NCBI GenBank assembly: GCA_002337045.1
Contig: DDFF01000007.1
Location: 310,001-374,000 of the forward strand
Length of the DNA stretch: 64,000 nt
From: Bacteroidetes bacterium UBA1935
GTDB taxonomy: Bacteria > Bacteroidota > Bacteroidia > Chitinophagales > Chitinophagaceae
Direction of reading: 5' to 3'
Shown here: piece by piece, positions 51,884 to 62,354 of the stretch
Numbering within the stretch: the first letter of the stretch is position 1
Layout: every line of letters starts with the position of its first letter
The notes under the pieces: generated by a model
The model's input: the letters and a program-made list of their open reading frames with translations, nothing else
Databases searched by the model: none
What the model was told of the DNA's origin: nothing
Made by a program: the position numbers and the translations under genes

Positions 51884-53233
51884 TTGGAAAGTTCATCTGA
51901 AGGAGACACGACATTAATACCTTTCTTGCTGCAGGCCTCTACAGAGGCTTTCTCTGCTACAAACCTTACCGTATTAATCATAATCATACTTGTACTATTG
52001 CTGCTTACTGCTATTACTGCAGGTGCAGAAACTGCTTATTTTTCCCTAACTGCCAAAGACATCAACTACCTGAAGCTGAAAGAAGATGGTAGTGCAAGAC
52101 AAACACTGAACCTGCTGGAGCAGCCTAAGCGCCTGCTTGCTACTATACTTGTAGCCAACAACTTTATCAATATAGCTATCGTTATTGCTACCAATCTGTT
52201 GGTTAACCAATTGCTACCTGATAGCATCAGCCCTGTAATGCTGTTTCTTGTACAGGTTGTTGCGGTTACTTTCCTGCTCGTATTGTTTGGTGAGGTATTA
52301 CCTAAGGTATATGCTACGCAAAACAACCTGAAGATGGCACTGTTCTCTGCACCTGTATTGAGTGCTATGAGCAGACTATTCAAACCTGTTAGTAATATAC
52401 TGGTATCATCTACCAACTATATAGAAACCAAGCTGGGCAATAAGACATCCAACAACATCAGCAACGAAGATTTTGAACATGCCATAGAACTGACCGTTGG
52501 CCACACTGCAACACGTGAAGAGGTAAACATCTTTAAAGGCATATTGAAATTCGGCAGTATAACTGCTCGCCAGATAATGCGTACACGTATGGATGTGAGC
52601 GGTGTGCCGCACGAGCTTAGTTTTCCTGAAGTACAGAAGCTGGCTATAGAAGTGGGCTACTCTCGCATGCCTGTGTATAAAGAAAGCCTTGATAAAGTTG
52701 CCGGTATCATTTACACAAAAGACTTTCTGCCATATACAGAAGATACTGACTTCGACTGGCATACATTGATACGCCCTGCATACTTTGTGCATGAAGGCAA
52801 ATTCATCGAAGACCTGCTGAAAGAGTTTCAGCAAAAGCGCATACACTTTGCTGTGGTGGTAGATGAGTTTGGTGGTACATCCGGCATTGTAACACTCGAG
52901 GACATCATGGAAGAAATCATTGGCGACATTAAAGATGAGTTTGATGAGGACGACCTGCACTTTAAAAAGATAGACGACCACAATTTCATCTTCGAGGGCA
53001 AGACACTCATCAACGATGTTGCTCGTATGATAGGGCTACCGTCAGACGAGTTTGAAGATGTACGTGGCGAAAGCGATTCGCTTGCAGGTTTGATTCTTGA
53101 AATATCAGGCAAATTCCCTGCGGTTAACGAAACTGTCAGCTACAAGCACTACGACTTCACCGTGCTGAACATCGACAAGATGCGCATACAGCGTGTGAAA
53201 CTTACCATCAACGAAGAAGGAGAAGAGGAATAG
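51884..53233 (+). CDS. gldE: GldE-type CBS-domain membrane protein
   Basis: The protein has four N-terminal membrane helices (about 25-150; DUF21/CNNM domain), two CBS domains (about 215-335; 'ARQIMRTRMDVSGVP', 'GTSGIVTLEDIMEEIIGDI') and a C-terminal CorC/HlyC domain (about 350-445). In Bacteroidota it is the GldE protein that stabilises gliding and T9SS functions together with GldD. Start codon is TTG at 51884, shortly after the -7 element. The usual neighbour gldD is missing downstream. Confidence 0.88.
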   Translation: MESSSEGDTTLIPFLLQASTEAFSATNLTVLIIIILVLLLLTAITAGAETAYFSLTAKDINYLKLKEDGSARQTLNLLEQPKRLLATILVANNFINIAIVIATNLLVNQLLPDSISPVMLFLVQVVAVTFLLVLFGEVLPKVYATQNNLKMALFSAPVLSAMSRLFKPVSNILVSSTNYIETKLGNKTSNNISNEDFEHAIELTVGHTATREEVNIFKGILKFGSITARQIMRTRMDVSGVPHELSFPEVQKLAIEVGYSRMPVYKESLDKVAGIIYTKDFLPYTEDTDFDWHTLIRPAYFVHEGKFIEDLLKEFQQKRIHFAVVVDEFGGTSGIVTLEDIMEEIIGDIKDEFDEDDLHFKKIDDHNFIFEGKTLINDVARMIGLPSDEFEDVRGESDSLAGLILEISGKFPAVNETVSYKHYDFTVLNIDKMRIQRVKLTINEEGEEE

Positions 53234-53236
53234 CGA

Positions 53237-54112
53237 TTAATCCTTTATCAGCAGATTCATAAGCGACTGAATTTCTTCAGCTTTCGCTTCTTCGCGCTTA
53301 TACCTGTAGCACAATGCCAGTTCTTCCAGCATTTTGAAGATGACGCGTTTTGATGACAGCGGAGACATGTACGCATCCCTATCGTTATAGTTTATTTTGC
53401 GCAGGTAGGTATCTACATCTTTCTGCGTGTATACCATACCACTCAGCGGATCTACATAAAACTGTATCTGCTGCACAGCATCATCGTCCTGCCTGTAGAA
53501 ATGGTGCAGAGTATCGATGTAGGCAAATACAAACTGACGCGGTAGGTCTATGGCAAAAATGGGTATATCCAGCAATTCGCACAGTGCCAGGTACAGCACA
53601 CCGAGCGAATAAGAATTGCCCTGTTTGCTTTCCAGCACCTGATTGATGAAAAAATACTTAGGCTCGCGCTCTGTAAGCTCGTGGCCCTGCAGTTTATAAT
53701 AATTGTAAAGAATGCTATTGAAAACATTTACCTGCTCCAGCGGAGTAAGGTAATTGTTTAGTTCCAGCCAGATGTTTCTGCGTATCTGGTCGAACTGTGT
53801 AAGGATAGACGGAATATTTAAATCGGGGAATTGGTATTTGGCTACCAGTATAGCGCCACGCAGCAGCTCAGGATTTTTAGAATTGCTCCATTCTAAAAAC
53901 TCATCCTGCAAATCGTTGAAGTGTACCCGGTGTATAAGCGTTTCAATACGCTCCTGTAAGCCTTCATCTACAGTTGCCTCCCACAGTTGCTCCAGATTGG
54001 GAATAATCTCCCTGCCAAAGCCCAGTAGTCTGTTGGCTACGGTATCGAAGACCTCATCATCAGGGTCATCAATCAATTGCAATAAAGCACGTATTTCTTT
54101 ATTAGCCTGCAT
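53237..54112 (-). CDS. Transglutaminase-like protein (SirB1-type)
   Basis: The 291-residue protein contains a core transglutaminase-like domain (about 125-260) with 'INQVLESKQGNSYSLGVLYL', then 'CELLDIPIFAIDLPRQFVFA', typical of SirB1/UPF0162-like proteins. An N-terminal helical repeat region (1-120) resembles HEAT-like repeats (DDPDDEVFDTVANRLLGFGR). The catalytic Cys-His-Asp triad usual in active transglutaminases is not complete, so it may be non-enzymatic. Its stop lies only a few bases from the gldE stop. Confidence 0.78.
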   Translation of the reverse strand: MQANKEIRALLQLIDDPDDEVFDTVANRLLGFGREIIPNLEQLWEATVDEGLQERIETLIHRVHFNDLQDEFLEWSNSKNPELLRGAILVAKYQFPDLNIPSILTQFDQIRRNIWLELNNYLTPLEQVNVFNSILYNYYKLQGHELTEREPKYFFINQVLESKQGNSYSLGVLYLALCELLDIPIFAIDLPRQFVFAYIDTLHHFYRQDDDAVQQIQFYVDPLSGMVYTQKDVDTYLRKINYNDRDAYMSPLSSKRVIFKMLEELALCYRYKREEAKAEEIQSLMNLLIKD

Positions 54113-54154
54113 GCAAAAAACTGCCTCGTCTGTAAGACTTAAGTTACGTCAATT

Positions 54155-56500
54155 TTATGATTTTCCTTTCTTGCCCCTTGCCGTTTTTTTAGGCGGGTTT
54201 GCTTTCAGTTCTTCTATGATGGCTTTAACTTCCTCAATCGTCAGGTTGGCGGCAGTTTCCAATTTATCTTTCGGAATCTTATAGTTGCGCAAGCCTTGTT
54301 TTATGTATGGGCCGTAAGGGCCTTTGAGTATCTTGATTTTTTCTTTCTCGAAAATCTTGATGGTGCTTTCTGCTGCAGCTTTACGTTTTTCTTCAATCAG
54401 CGGTGCTACTTCTTCCAGCTCTACCGTATAGGGGTCCATCTCTTTTTTCAGTGAATAGAATTTGCCATCGTGCTGTGCATACGGGCCAAAGCGACCTATG
54501 TTTACAACAACATCTACCCCTTCAAACAAGCCTAGTGTACGCGGCAGCTTAAAGAGTTCCATCGCTTCATCAAGCGTGATGGTTTCGATGCTTTGGTTGG
54601 TACGCAGTTTTGCAAAGCGTGGCTTTTCCTCATCTTCTGTAGTGCCTATCTGCACCATAGGGCCAAAACGGCCAAGACGAGCAAATACAGGCTTACCGGT
54701 TGTAGGATCAGGGCCAAGCTCGCGCTCACCTTTTGCACGGCCTGCATGCTCCATAGTATGCTCTACAGACTGGTGGAATGGTTGATAGAATGTTTCTATC
54801 ATTTTGTTCCACTTTTCCCTGCCCTGCGCTATTTCGTCAAACTCCTGTTCAATTTTTGCAGTAAAGCTGTAGTCCATAATCTTGTCGAAATGCTCGCTCA
54901 AGAAATCTGTTACAACCATACCCAAATCTGTAGGGAAAAGTTTGTTACGTTCTGCACCGGTATTTTCAGATTCTTTTCTTTCTGTTAATTCGTTGTTCTT
55001 CAGCGTTAGTATTTCAAAATCGCGTTTCACACCTTCTTTCTCACGTTTTTCTACATAGCCACGCTGTTGCACTGTACTGATTGTAGGTGCGTATGTAGAA
55101 GGGCGGCCAATACCTAGCTCTTCCAGTTTCTTTACCAACGATGCCTCTGTGTAGCGTGGAGCAGGACGTGTAAAACGTTCTGTAGCTCGCATCTCTGTAA
55201 GGTCCAGCGCCTGACCCGCTACAAGCGGTGGCAGCATGCCTTCGTTTTCATCTTCATCATCGTCCTCGTCCTTACCCTCTGTATATACTTTCAGGAAGCC
55301 GTCAAAACGAATAACCTCACCTGTTGCAGTCAACGGGTCAGGTTGAGATGATACATTTATTTTAGCAATCGTGCGCTCCAGTTGTGCATCCGCCATTTGG
55401 CTTGCCATGGTACGTTTCCATATCAGGTCGTACAGGCGTTGTGTATCCGTATCACCAACAGATGTGGTATTCATATCCGTCGGGCGGATGGCTTCGTGCG
55501 CTTCCTGTGCCGATTCGTTTTTATTCTGGAATTTGCGTTGCTGATAATATTTATCTCCGTATTGCTGAAATACCGCACCGCGAATATTATCCTGTGCAGT
55601 TTCAGAAAGGTTTACAGAGTCTGTACGCATATAGGTGATATGACCATTCTCGTACAGCTTCTGCGCTATCAGCATGGTTTTAGAAACAGAATAGCCAAGT
55701 TTGCGGCTGGCTTCCTGCTGCAGTGTAGATGTTGTAAAAGGTGCCGCAGGCGATTTTTTACCCGGTTTCACCTGTACATCATTAACCGCATAAGTTGCAT
55801 TGATGCAACGTTGCAGGTATGTTTTGGCTGTAGCAGAACCTTTCATTTTATCTGGTCCTTCTGCCTTAAACGTTACCTTCTTATTATTAATATCAGGAGC
55901 TGTAAAGAAAGCCTCTACTTTAAAACTGCTCTCTGCTTTAAACTTGGTAATCTCACGCTCGCGCTCTACTATCAGCCTAACCGCTACAGACTGTACGCGA
56001 CCTGCAGACAGATTATTGCGCATGCTCATTTTGCGCCACAGGATAGGAGATATTTCAAAACCCACAATGCGGTCCAACACACGGCGTGCCTGTTGCGCAT
56101 TTACAAGGTCCATATTTACGGTACGAGGTTTCTCTACCGCTTTCTTGATAGCAGGCTTAGTAATCTCGTGGAAAACGATACGTTTTGTAGTAAGCGGATC
56201 CAGACCGAGAACTTCGCAAAGGTGCCATGAAATAGCTTCTCCTTCACGGTCCTCATCGGTAGCCAACCAAACCTCTTGAGATTTTTTTGCCAGTGATCTA
56301 AGTTCCTTTACCACCTTTTCCTTATCCTCAGAAACAATATACTTGGGTTTGAAGCCATTATTTATGTCGATGCCCATATCCTCTTTCTCAAGGTCGCGGA
56401 TATGACCATAACAAGACTTCACTTCGAAATCTTCACCCAGTATTTTCTCAATTGTTTTAGCCTTTGCCGGAGACTCAACTATCAGCAGGTTTTTCGCCAT
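54155..56500 (-). CDS. topA: DNA topoisomerase I
   Basis: TopA relaxes negative supercoils using a single-strand break. The Toprim domain (NLLIVESPAKAKTIEKILG, 'TDEDREGEAISWH') and the catalytic tyrosine Y290 (GHITYMRTDS) are present. The C-terminal 250 residues carry repeats of the form 'GRFGPMVQIG' and 'GRFGPYAQHD' with no four-cysteine zinc ribbons, a Bacteroidota-type tail ending in a Lys-rich stretch. The 781-residue length is usual for this group. Confidence 0.96.
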   Translation of the reverse strand: MAKNLLIVESPAKAKTIEKILGEDFEVKSCYGHIRDLEKEDMGIDINNGFKPKYIVSEDKEKVVKELRSLAKKSQEVWLATDEDREGEAISWHLCEVLGLDPLTTKRIVFHEITKPAIKKAVEKPRTVNMDLVNAQQARRVLDRIVGFEISPILWRKMSMRNNLSAGRVQSVAVRLIVEREREITKFKAESSFKVEAFFTAPDINNKKVTFKAEGPDKMKGSATAKTYLQRCINATYAVNDVQVKPGKKSPAAPFTTSTLQQEASRKLGYSVSKTMLIAQKLYENGHITYMRTDSVNLSETAQDNIRGAVFQQYGDKYYQQRKFQNKNESAQEAHEAIRPTDMNTTSVGDTDTQRLYDLIWKRTMASQMADAQLERTIAKINVSSQPDPLTATGEVIRFDGFLKVYTEGKDEDDDEDENEGMLPPLVAGQALDLTEMRATERFTRPAPRYTEASLVKKLEELGIGRPSTYAPTISTVQQRGYVEKREKEGVKRDFEILTLKNNELTERKESENTGAERNKLFPTDLGMVVTDFLSEHFDKIMDYSFTAKIEQEFDEIAQGREKWNKMIETFYQPFHQSVEHTMEHAGRAKGERELGPDPTTGKPVFARLGRFGPMVQIGTTEDEEKPRFAKLRTNQSIETITLDEAMELFKLPRTLGLFEGVDVVVNIGRFGPYAQHDGKFYSLKKEMDPYTVELEEVAPLIEEKRKAAAESTIKIFEKEKIKILKGPYGPYIKQGLRNYKIPKDKLETAANLTIEEVKAIIEELKANPPKKTARGKKGKS

Positions 56501-56593
56501 TCTCAGTTAATCATTTACGCTTGTTACAACAACAAAAACGCCGTTGCGGTTTTTTTCTGACGTGTGCAATAATAAACTATTGTTTTGTAAAAA

Positions 56594-56622
56594 AAGAAAA
56601 AGGGTAACGAAAACGTTACCCT
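56594..56622 (-). terminator. Terminator of the T9SS gene
   Basis: AGGGTAACG-TTTT-CGTTACCCT on the leftward strand, followed by a T-rich tract. Confidence 0.85.
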
Positions 56623-56650
56623 CTTCCTATAATATTAAACTAATTAAATA

Positions 56651-58009
56651 TTAGTGAGCTACTACGAAACGACCAGTTTGACGTTGACCGTTAGCTTCCA
56701 GTGTATAGATATAAACACCGTTTGCCAGATTTGCAGTAGAGAAAGTAGCATTACCTTCTGTAGCGTTGTTGATGTTTTGACTAGCAACAACTTGGCCCAT
56801 TGTGTTAGCAACAGATACTTTAACATCAGCAGCGTTGTTCATGCTGAATTTGATGTTAACCTGAGAAGTTGCAGGGTTTGGTACTGCAGTTACAGATTTA
56901 ACTGAAGATATGTTGTTAGCAACGTCCAGTTTGAAACAACCAGGACATACTACGTGACCACCCATAGACAGGAATTCATAAGAGAACTGCAGAGAGTTCC
57001 ATGTTTCGATGAATACTGCAGGAGAGTACTGAGATGAATCCATAGAGAACATCAGGCTCGCCATGCTTCTGTCAGTGAAGTCGTAGTAGTAGTAAGGCAT
57101 AGCAGCATTACCGGCAGCAAAACCACCAACAGGCATCAGACGATGGTACATGTTGATTGAGTCAACATTTTTAGTCCAAGTATCGCCAGATTTAAATGTT
57201 GCAGTGATTGCAAACCTTTGACCAGCAGGGATAGTAAGACCACCACCAGGTACTGCATATACTTTATTTTTCAGTGTGATAGAACCATCAGATTTGATAG
57301 TATCACGATCAGCATCTGTCAGAGGTACTTTCCAGTATGCACGAGTACCACTTGTAGATGTAGGGAAAGCAGCACGGTTAACGCTATCTACCCTTGTAGG
57401 AGCCATACCCCACAGTGTATCTCTTGTAGTGTAGTTGCTGATGTTAGCATATTGTGCTTTTCTCAGATAGAAAGTAGTATTATCCAAAGGCACTACAGAC
57501 AGTATCAGTGTATCTACGATAGTGCTAGGCCTTGTTTTTACTTTTACATAAGCAGAAGTCAGGAAAACTGAGTCTACTTTGTAGCTATCCCAAGCGTTAA
57601 CTTTCATTTCGCCTGAGAAGTTTGAAGCACTATTGAATATCTGAGAAGTCAGCGGATCAACAACCTGACAAACAGAGCTATAGTTGATAGTACCAGGACC
57701 AGTAGAGAAATTCTGTCTGATAGTAGAGTCAAACCACATTGGGATTACACGGATGTTATTATCCAGTGCGTTAGACAACAATACTGTGTTAGCTGCATCG
57801 AATGGAATATACCACCTGTCAGCAGTAGCAGTTGTTTTACCAGCTGCATTTGTAGCAGGAGTTTTTGGCATACCGCTCAATCTGTAGTTTTCTACCGGCA
57901 CGTTAGCAGTTCTCGACTTTTGTACAAAAGGAGCAGCTTGCTGCTTGTACTGAGCCGAAGCGCCAAACGCTATGAGGCTCGCTGTTGTAAGTACAAATAA
58001 TTTTTTCAT
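56651..58009 (-). CDS. T9SS type A sorting domain protein with C-terminal CxxC
   Basis: A signal peptide (MKKLFVLTTASLIAFGASAQ) is followed by a large beta-rich body (about 20-365) that ends in 'HVVCPGCFKL', a CxxC pair that could form a disulfide or bind metal. The C-terminal 80 residues are a type A T9SS sorting domain (VTAVPNPATSQVNIKFSMNN, 'VYIYTLEANGQRQTGRFVVAH' in parts). It is expected at the cell surface. The codon use is rich in ATG-CTG-type synonymous choices like a highly expressed gene, but this was not measured. Confidence 0.82.
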   Translation of the reverse strand: MKKLFVLTTASLIAFGASAQYKQQAAPFVQKSRTANVPVENYRLSGMPKTPATNAAGKTTATADRWYIPFDAANTVLLSNALDNNIRVIPMWFDSTIRQNFSTGPGTINYSSVCQVVDPLTSQIFNSASNFSGEMKVNAWDSYKVDSVFLTSAYVKVKTRPSTIVDTLILSVVPLDNTTFYLRKAQYANISNYTTRDTLWGMAPTRVDSVNRAAFPTSTSGTRAYWKVPLTDADRDTIKSDGSITLKNKVYAVPGGGLTIPAGQRFAITATFKSGDTWTKNVDSINMYHRLMPVGGFAAGNAAMPYYYYDFTDRSMASLMFSMDSSQYSPAVFIETWNSLQFSYEFLSMGGHVVCPGCFKLDVANNISSVKSVTAVPNPATSQVNIKFSMNNAADVKVSVANTMGQVVASQNINNATEGNATFSTANLANGVYIYTLEANGQRQTGRFVVAH

Positions 58010-58185
58010 TGCAATGTTTTTAAATAGTTGACGTAAAAATAACTAAATCTTGTTAGTACAGACCAAAAAATTTGCCAAAAAAAGCAAAAATGGGGTGAAT
58101 AATCATTTTTATACACTAGCGTGACAAAATATTGCGCTTCTTTTAGCGATAAATAGGGTTTATTTTTGCGCAGTTAATAGAATTT

Positions 58186-59352
58186 ATGCTTCCAGAATTT
58201 GACAATACAGAAATCGCGTTCAGGTATCGTTCCAACAAAGATTTAAAACAAGCTCATTTCCTGTTCTCTTCTATGAGTTCGCCTGCAATAACCAGTCTGG
58301 GTATGTGGGCTACAAAATGGGCTATTTCCTGGAATCTGCCTGTAAAAGGCCTGATTAAAAGTACCATCTACAAGCAGTTCTGCGGTGGTGAAACAATGGA
58401 AGAAGCGGCTGTAGTTGCCAATACCCTTGCTCAATACAAAGTAGGGGTGATTATGGATTATGGTGTAGAAGGCAAAGAAGGCGAGGAAGAATTTGACAAA
58501 GCTGTACCTGAATTTGTAAAAGCAGTGAAATACGCTGCTTCTCAAAAGAATATTCCGTTTATCAGCCTGAAGGTAACAGGCTTTTCAAGATTCTCGCTTC
58601 TGGAAAAATTACATGCCGGCAGCCCACTATCTGATAGTGAAAACGCTGAGTGGGACAGAGTATATAACCGTATAGACACCATCTGCAAAACAGCTTTTGA
58701 CAACAACATCATGGTGCTGATAGATGCTGAAGAAACATGGATACAAGGGCCTGTCAATGACCTTGCCAATGCCATGATGGAGAAATATAACAAAGCGAAA
58801 GGACTCATCTTCAACACCTTCCAGATGTATGCGCACGCTACACTGACGTACCTTAAAAAGTCTTTTGAAGAATCGAGTGCTAAAGGCTACATACTAGGCG
58901 CTAAGCTGGTACGTGGCGCCTACATGGAAAAAGAACGTGAACGCGGTATGAAAATGGGCTACCCTTCGCCTATACAACCAGACAAGGCAAGCACAGACCG
59001 CGACTATGATGCGGGCGTTCTCTTCTGCCTAGAAAGGCTTGATACAATTGCGCTATTCATAGGTACGCACAATGAAAAAAGTTGCCTGCTTGCTGCTAAG
59101 TATATGGATGAGCACGGTATTGCACACAATACTGCCAAAGTATATTTCTCTCAGCTCTATGGCATGAGCGATAATATATCTTTCAATCTGGCAGACAGTG
59201 GCTATAATGTTGCCAAGTACCTGCCATACGGGCCTGTAAAAGATGTTATCCCCTACCTGATGCGCCGCGCACAGGAAAACACATCTGTTGCCGGACAAAC
59301 AGGGCGAGAGTTATCGCTCATCAACAAAGAACTGAAACGCAGAAAACTATAA
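58186..59352 (+). CDS. Proline dehydrogenase
   Basis: The 388-residue flavoenzyme oxidises proline to pyrroline-5-carboxylate. Motifs: 'LKVTGFSRFSLLEKL', 'VLIDAEETWIQGPVND', 'FNTFQMYAHATLTYLK', 'KLVRGAYMEKERER' and 'YGMSDNISFNLADSGYNVAK', with 'YLPYGPVKDVIPYLMRRAQE' at the C-terminus. It is monofunctional, as common in Bacteroidota. A TATTTTTG promoter element lies upstream at 58161-58168. It ends in a strong terminator. Confidence 0.93.
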   Translation: MLPEFDNTEIAFRYRSNKDLKQAHFLFSSMSSPAITSLGMWATKWAISWNLPVKGLIKSTIYKQFCGGETMEEAAVVANTLAQYKVGVIMDYGVEGKEGEEEFDKAVPEFVKAVKYAASQKNIPFISLKVTGFSRFSLLEKLHAGSPLSDSENAEWDRVYNRIDTICKTAFDNNIMVLIDAEETWIQGPVNDLANAMMEKYNKAKGLIFNTFQMYAHATLTYLKKSFEESSAKGYILGAKLVRGAYMEKERERGMKMGYPSPIQPDKASTDRDYDAGVLFCLERLDTIALFIGTHNEKSCLLAAKYMDEHGIAHNTAKVYFSQLYGMSDNISFNLADSGYNVAKYLPYGPVKDVIPYLMRRAQENTSVAGQTGRELSLINKELKRRKL

Positions 59353-59355
59353 AAG

Positions 59356-59386
59356 AAAAAGCCCCGAAAGTTTCGGGGCTTTTTTT
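59356..59386 (+). terminator. Terminator of the proline dehydrogenase gene
   Basis: AAGCCCCGAAA / TTTCGGGGCTT followed by a T-run. Confidence 0.88.
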
Positions 59387-59403
59387 ATGTCGTTATGTAA
59401 TCT

Positions 59404-59688
59404 CTATTTTTCGATTACGTATACATCTTCATTGTCGCGCTTCATAAGGTATTGCTCTCGCGCATATTGCTCCAATCTTTGCGGATTGCCAATCATTTCT
59501 TCATGGTCTTTCTCCATGCGGGCAATCTCGTTATTCAGGTAGGCAATATTGTCTTTAGTACTCTGCAACTCCTGCTTTCGCTGTTGCATAGACCTGAAAT
59601 CATTCTGATCGAAAAAGAACATCCAAACACCGAATGCCAGTGCAGTGAGCACAAACTTGTTGGTGACAATGCTTAATACCTTTTTCAT
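59404..59688 (-). CDS. Septum formation initiator (FtsB/DivIC-like)
   Basis: The 94-residue protein has an N-terminal membrane helix (about 9-27), a coiled coil (about 34-70; QQRKQELQSTKDNIAYLNNE) and the conserved C-terminal part 'EQYAREQYLMKRDNEDVYVI'. It belongs to the FtsB/DivIC group, which links the cell-division complex. It lies downstream of eno on the same strand, a familiar pairing. Confidence 0.85.
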   Translation of the reverse strand: MKKVLSIVTNKFVLTALAFGVWMFFFDQNDFRSMQQRKQELQSTKDNIAYLNNEIARMEKDHEEMIGNPQRLEQYAREQYLMKRDNEDVYVIEK

Positions 59689-59739
59689 TCGCTGGTCTTT
59701 AATGAATACTAAATTAACCTAATTACCGCTTACAAACAA

Positions 59740-61083
<1,344 letters not shown>

Positions 61084-61090
61084 TCATGTT

Positions 61091-61122
61091 AAAAAAAGAA
61101 CGCAAGGCTAAAGCCTTGCGTT
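61091..61122 (-). terminator. Terminator of mnmA
   Basis: AACGCAAGGCT / AGCCTTGCGTT followed, on the leftward strand, by CTTTTTTT. Confidence 0.85.
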
Positions 61123-61146
61123 TCACTCATATTTTTCGACATTGAA

Positions 61147-62247
61147 TTAGTTATTATACCCTCTACGGATAATACCACCTGCTATCACGTCATCGCCCTC
61201 GTATATTACTGCTGACTGGCCAGGTGCAATGCTATTCACGGCATGGTCGAATGATACACGTACACCATCGCCCTCGTTAAATATGTGGCTTACAGAACCT
61301 GCATCTTTGTAGCGGATTTTGGTTGTAGCCTCCATACCGTCCTGTATGCTGTCATATTTTACCCAGTTCAGCCCGCTTACAAACATTTCAGACTGTTGCA
61401 GTTCATGGGCCTCGCCCAGTACTACAGTATTTGTTTCGGGGATGATTTGTGTTACAAACATCGGTCTGCCGAGTGCGATGTCCAGCCCTTTGCGCTGCCC
61501 AATGGTATAGAAAGGATAGCCTTTGTGTTTACCTACTACTTTGCCATCCGACAGTACAAAATTACCACCTGCAACGCGCTCTTCCAATCCTTCTACATTG
61601 CGCTTCAGGAAGCCCCGATAATCGTTATCGGGCACAAAACATATTTCATAGCTTTCCGCTTTTTTAGAAAGCTCTTTATACCCCATATCGAAAGCCAATT
61701 GGCGAACTTCTGTTTTCAGATAATCGCCCAACGGGTAGATGCTGCGGCTCAGGCAATCCTGCCCCAAGCCCCACAGCACATAGCTCTGGTCTTTGGTCAG
61801 GTCTTTTGCTTTTGAGAGTACAAAACGGCTGTTCTCTTCACGCACTTTTACATAGTGGCCTGTTGCTATAAAATCGCAATCCAATGCATTGGCACGCTTC
61901 AGCAATGCCGACCATTTGATGTGTGTATTGCACAGCACACAAGGATTAGGCGTGCGGCCAGCCAGATATTCATCAACAAAATTGTTGATAACGGAATCAC
62001 CAAATTCTTCACGTATATCCAGCACGTAGTGCGGGAAGCCGTGGTCTACCGCTGCCTGTCTTGCATCGTTGAAAGAATCAAGATTGCAGCAGCCTGTCTC
62101 CTTTTTACCACCACCAGACGATGCATAATCCCATGTCTTCATGGTAATACCCACTACTTCATACCCTTGGTTATGAAGCATCAATGCCGTAACGGTACTA
62201 TCAATACCGCCGCTCATTGCCACCAATACTTTTCCGTTCCTGCTCAT
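61147..62247 (-). CDS. mnmA: tRNA-specific 2-thiouridylase MnmA
   Basis: MnmA makes 2-thiouridine at the wobble base of certain tRNAs. The P-loop SGGIDST lies near residue 12; the catalytic cysteines are C106 (PNPCVLCN) and C203 (SYEICFVPD). A start at 62259 would be TTG inside the -7 element; I use ATG 62247 (MSRNGKVLVAMSGGIDST). It is divergent from aroB, and both genes have a -7 element 9-10 bases before their starts. Confidence 0.93.
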   Translation of the reverse strand: MSRNGKVLVAMSGGIDSTVTALMLHNQGYEVVGITMKTWDYASSGGGKKETGCCNLDSFNDARQAAVDHGFPHYVLDIREEFGDSVINNFVDEYLAGRTPNPCVLCNTHIKWSALLKRANALDCDFIATGHYVKVREENSRFVLSKAKDLTKDQSYVLWGLGQDCLSRSIYPLGDYLKTEVRQLAFDMGYKELSKKAESYEICFVPDNDYRGFLKRNVEGLEERVAGGNFVLSDGKVVGKHKGYPFYTIGQRKGLDIALGRPMFVTQIIPETNTVVLGEAHELQQSEMFVSGLNWVKYDSIQDGMEATTKIRYKDAGSVSHIFNEGDGVRVSFDHAVNSIAPGQSAVIYEGDDVIAGGIIRRGYNN

Positions 62248-62256
62248 AGAGAAGCG

Positions 62257-62264
62257 CAAAGGTA
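62257..62264 (-). promoter_or_regulatory. -7 element of mnmA
   Basis: On the leftward strand TACCTTTG fits TAnnTTTG and ends ten bases before the ATG at 62247. Confidence 0.55.
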
Positions 62265-62338
62265 CAAATAAGCTGCCTTACCGACAGCCTCTGCCCATAG
62301 ATATTGCGTACTTGCTTATTATTTAAGCTGATAAGGGT

Positions 62339-62346
62339 TAATTTTG
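62339..62346 (+). promoter_or_regulatory. -7 element of aroB
   Basis: TAATTTTG fits TAnnTTTG and ends nine bases before the ATG at 62355. Confidence 0.55.
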
Positions 62347-62354
62347 ATGTACAG

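Noticed and set aside
55382..56230. A 282-residue open frame on the + strand through topA
   Set aside because: It is antisense to TopA, which has full catalytic motifs; no independent evidence of coding.
62247..62259. TTG start of mnmA twelve bases upstream
   Set aside because: It lies inside the TACCTTTG promoter element; the ATG at 62247 begins with the conserved sequence.
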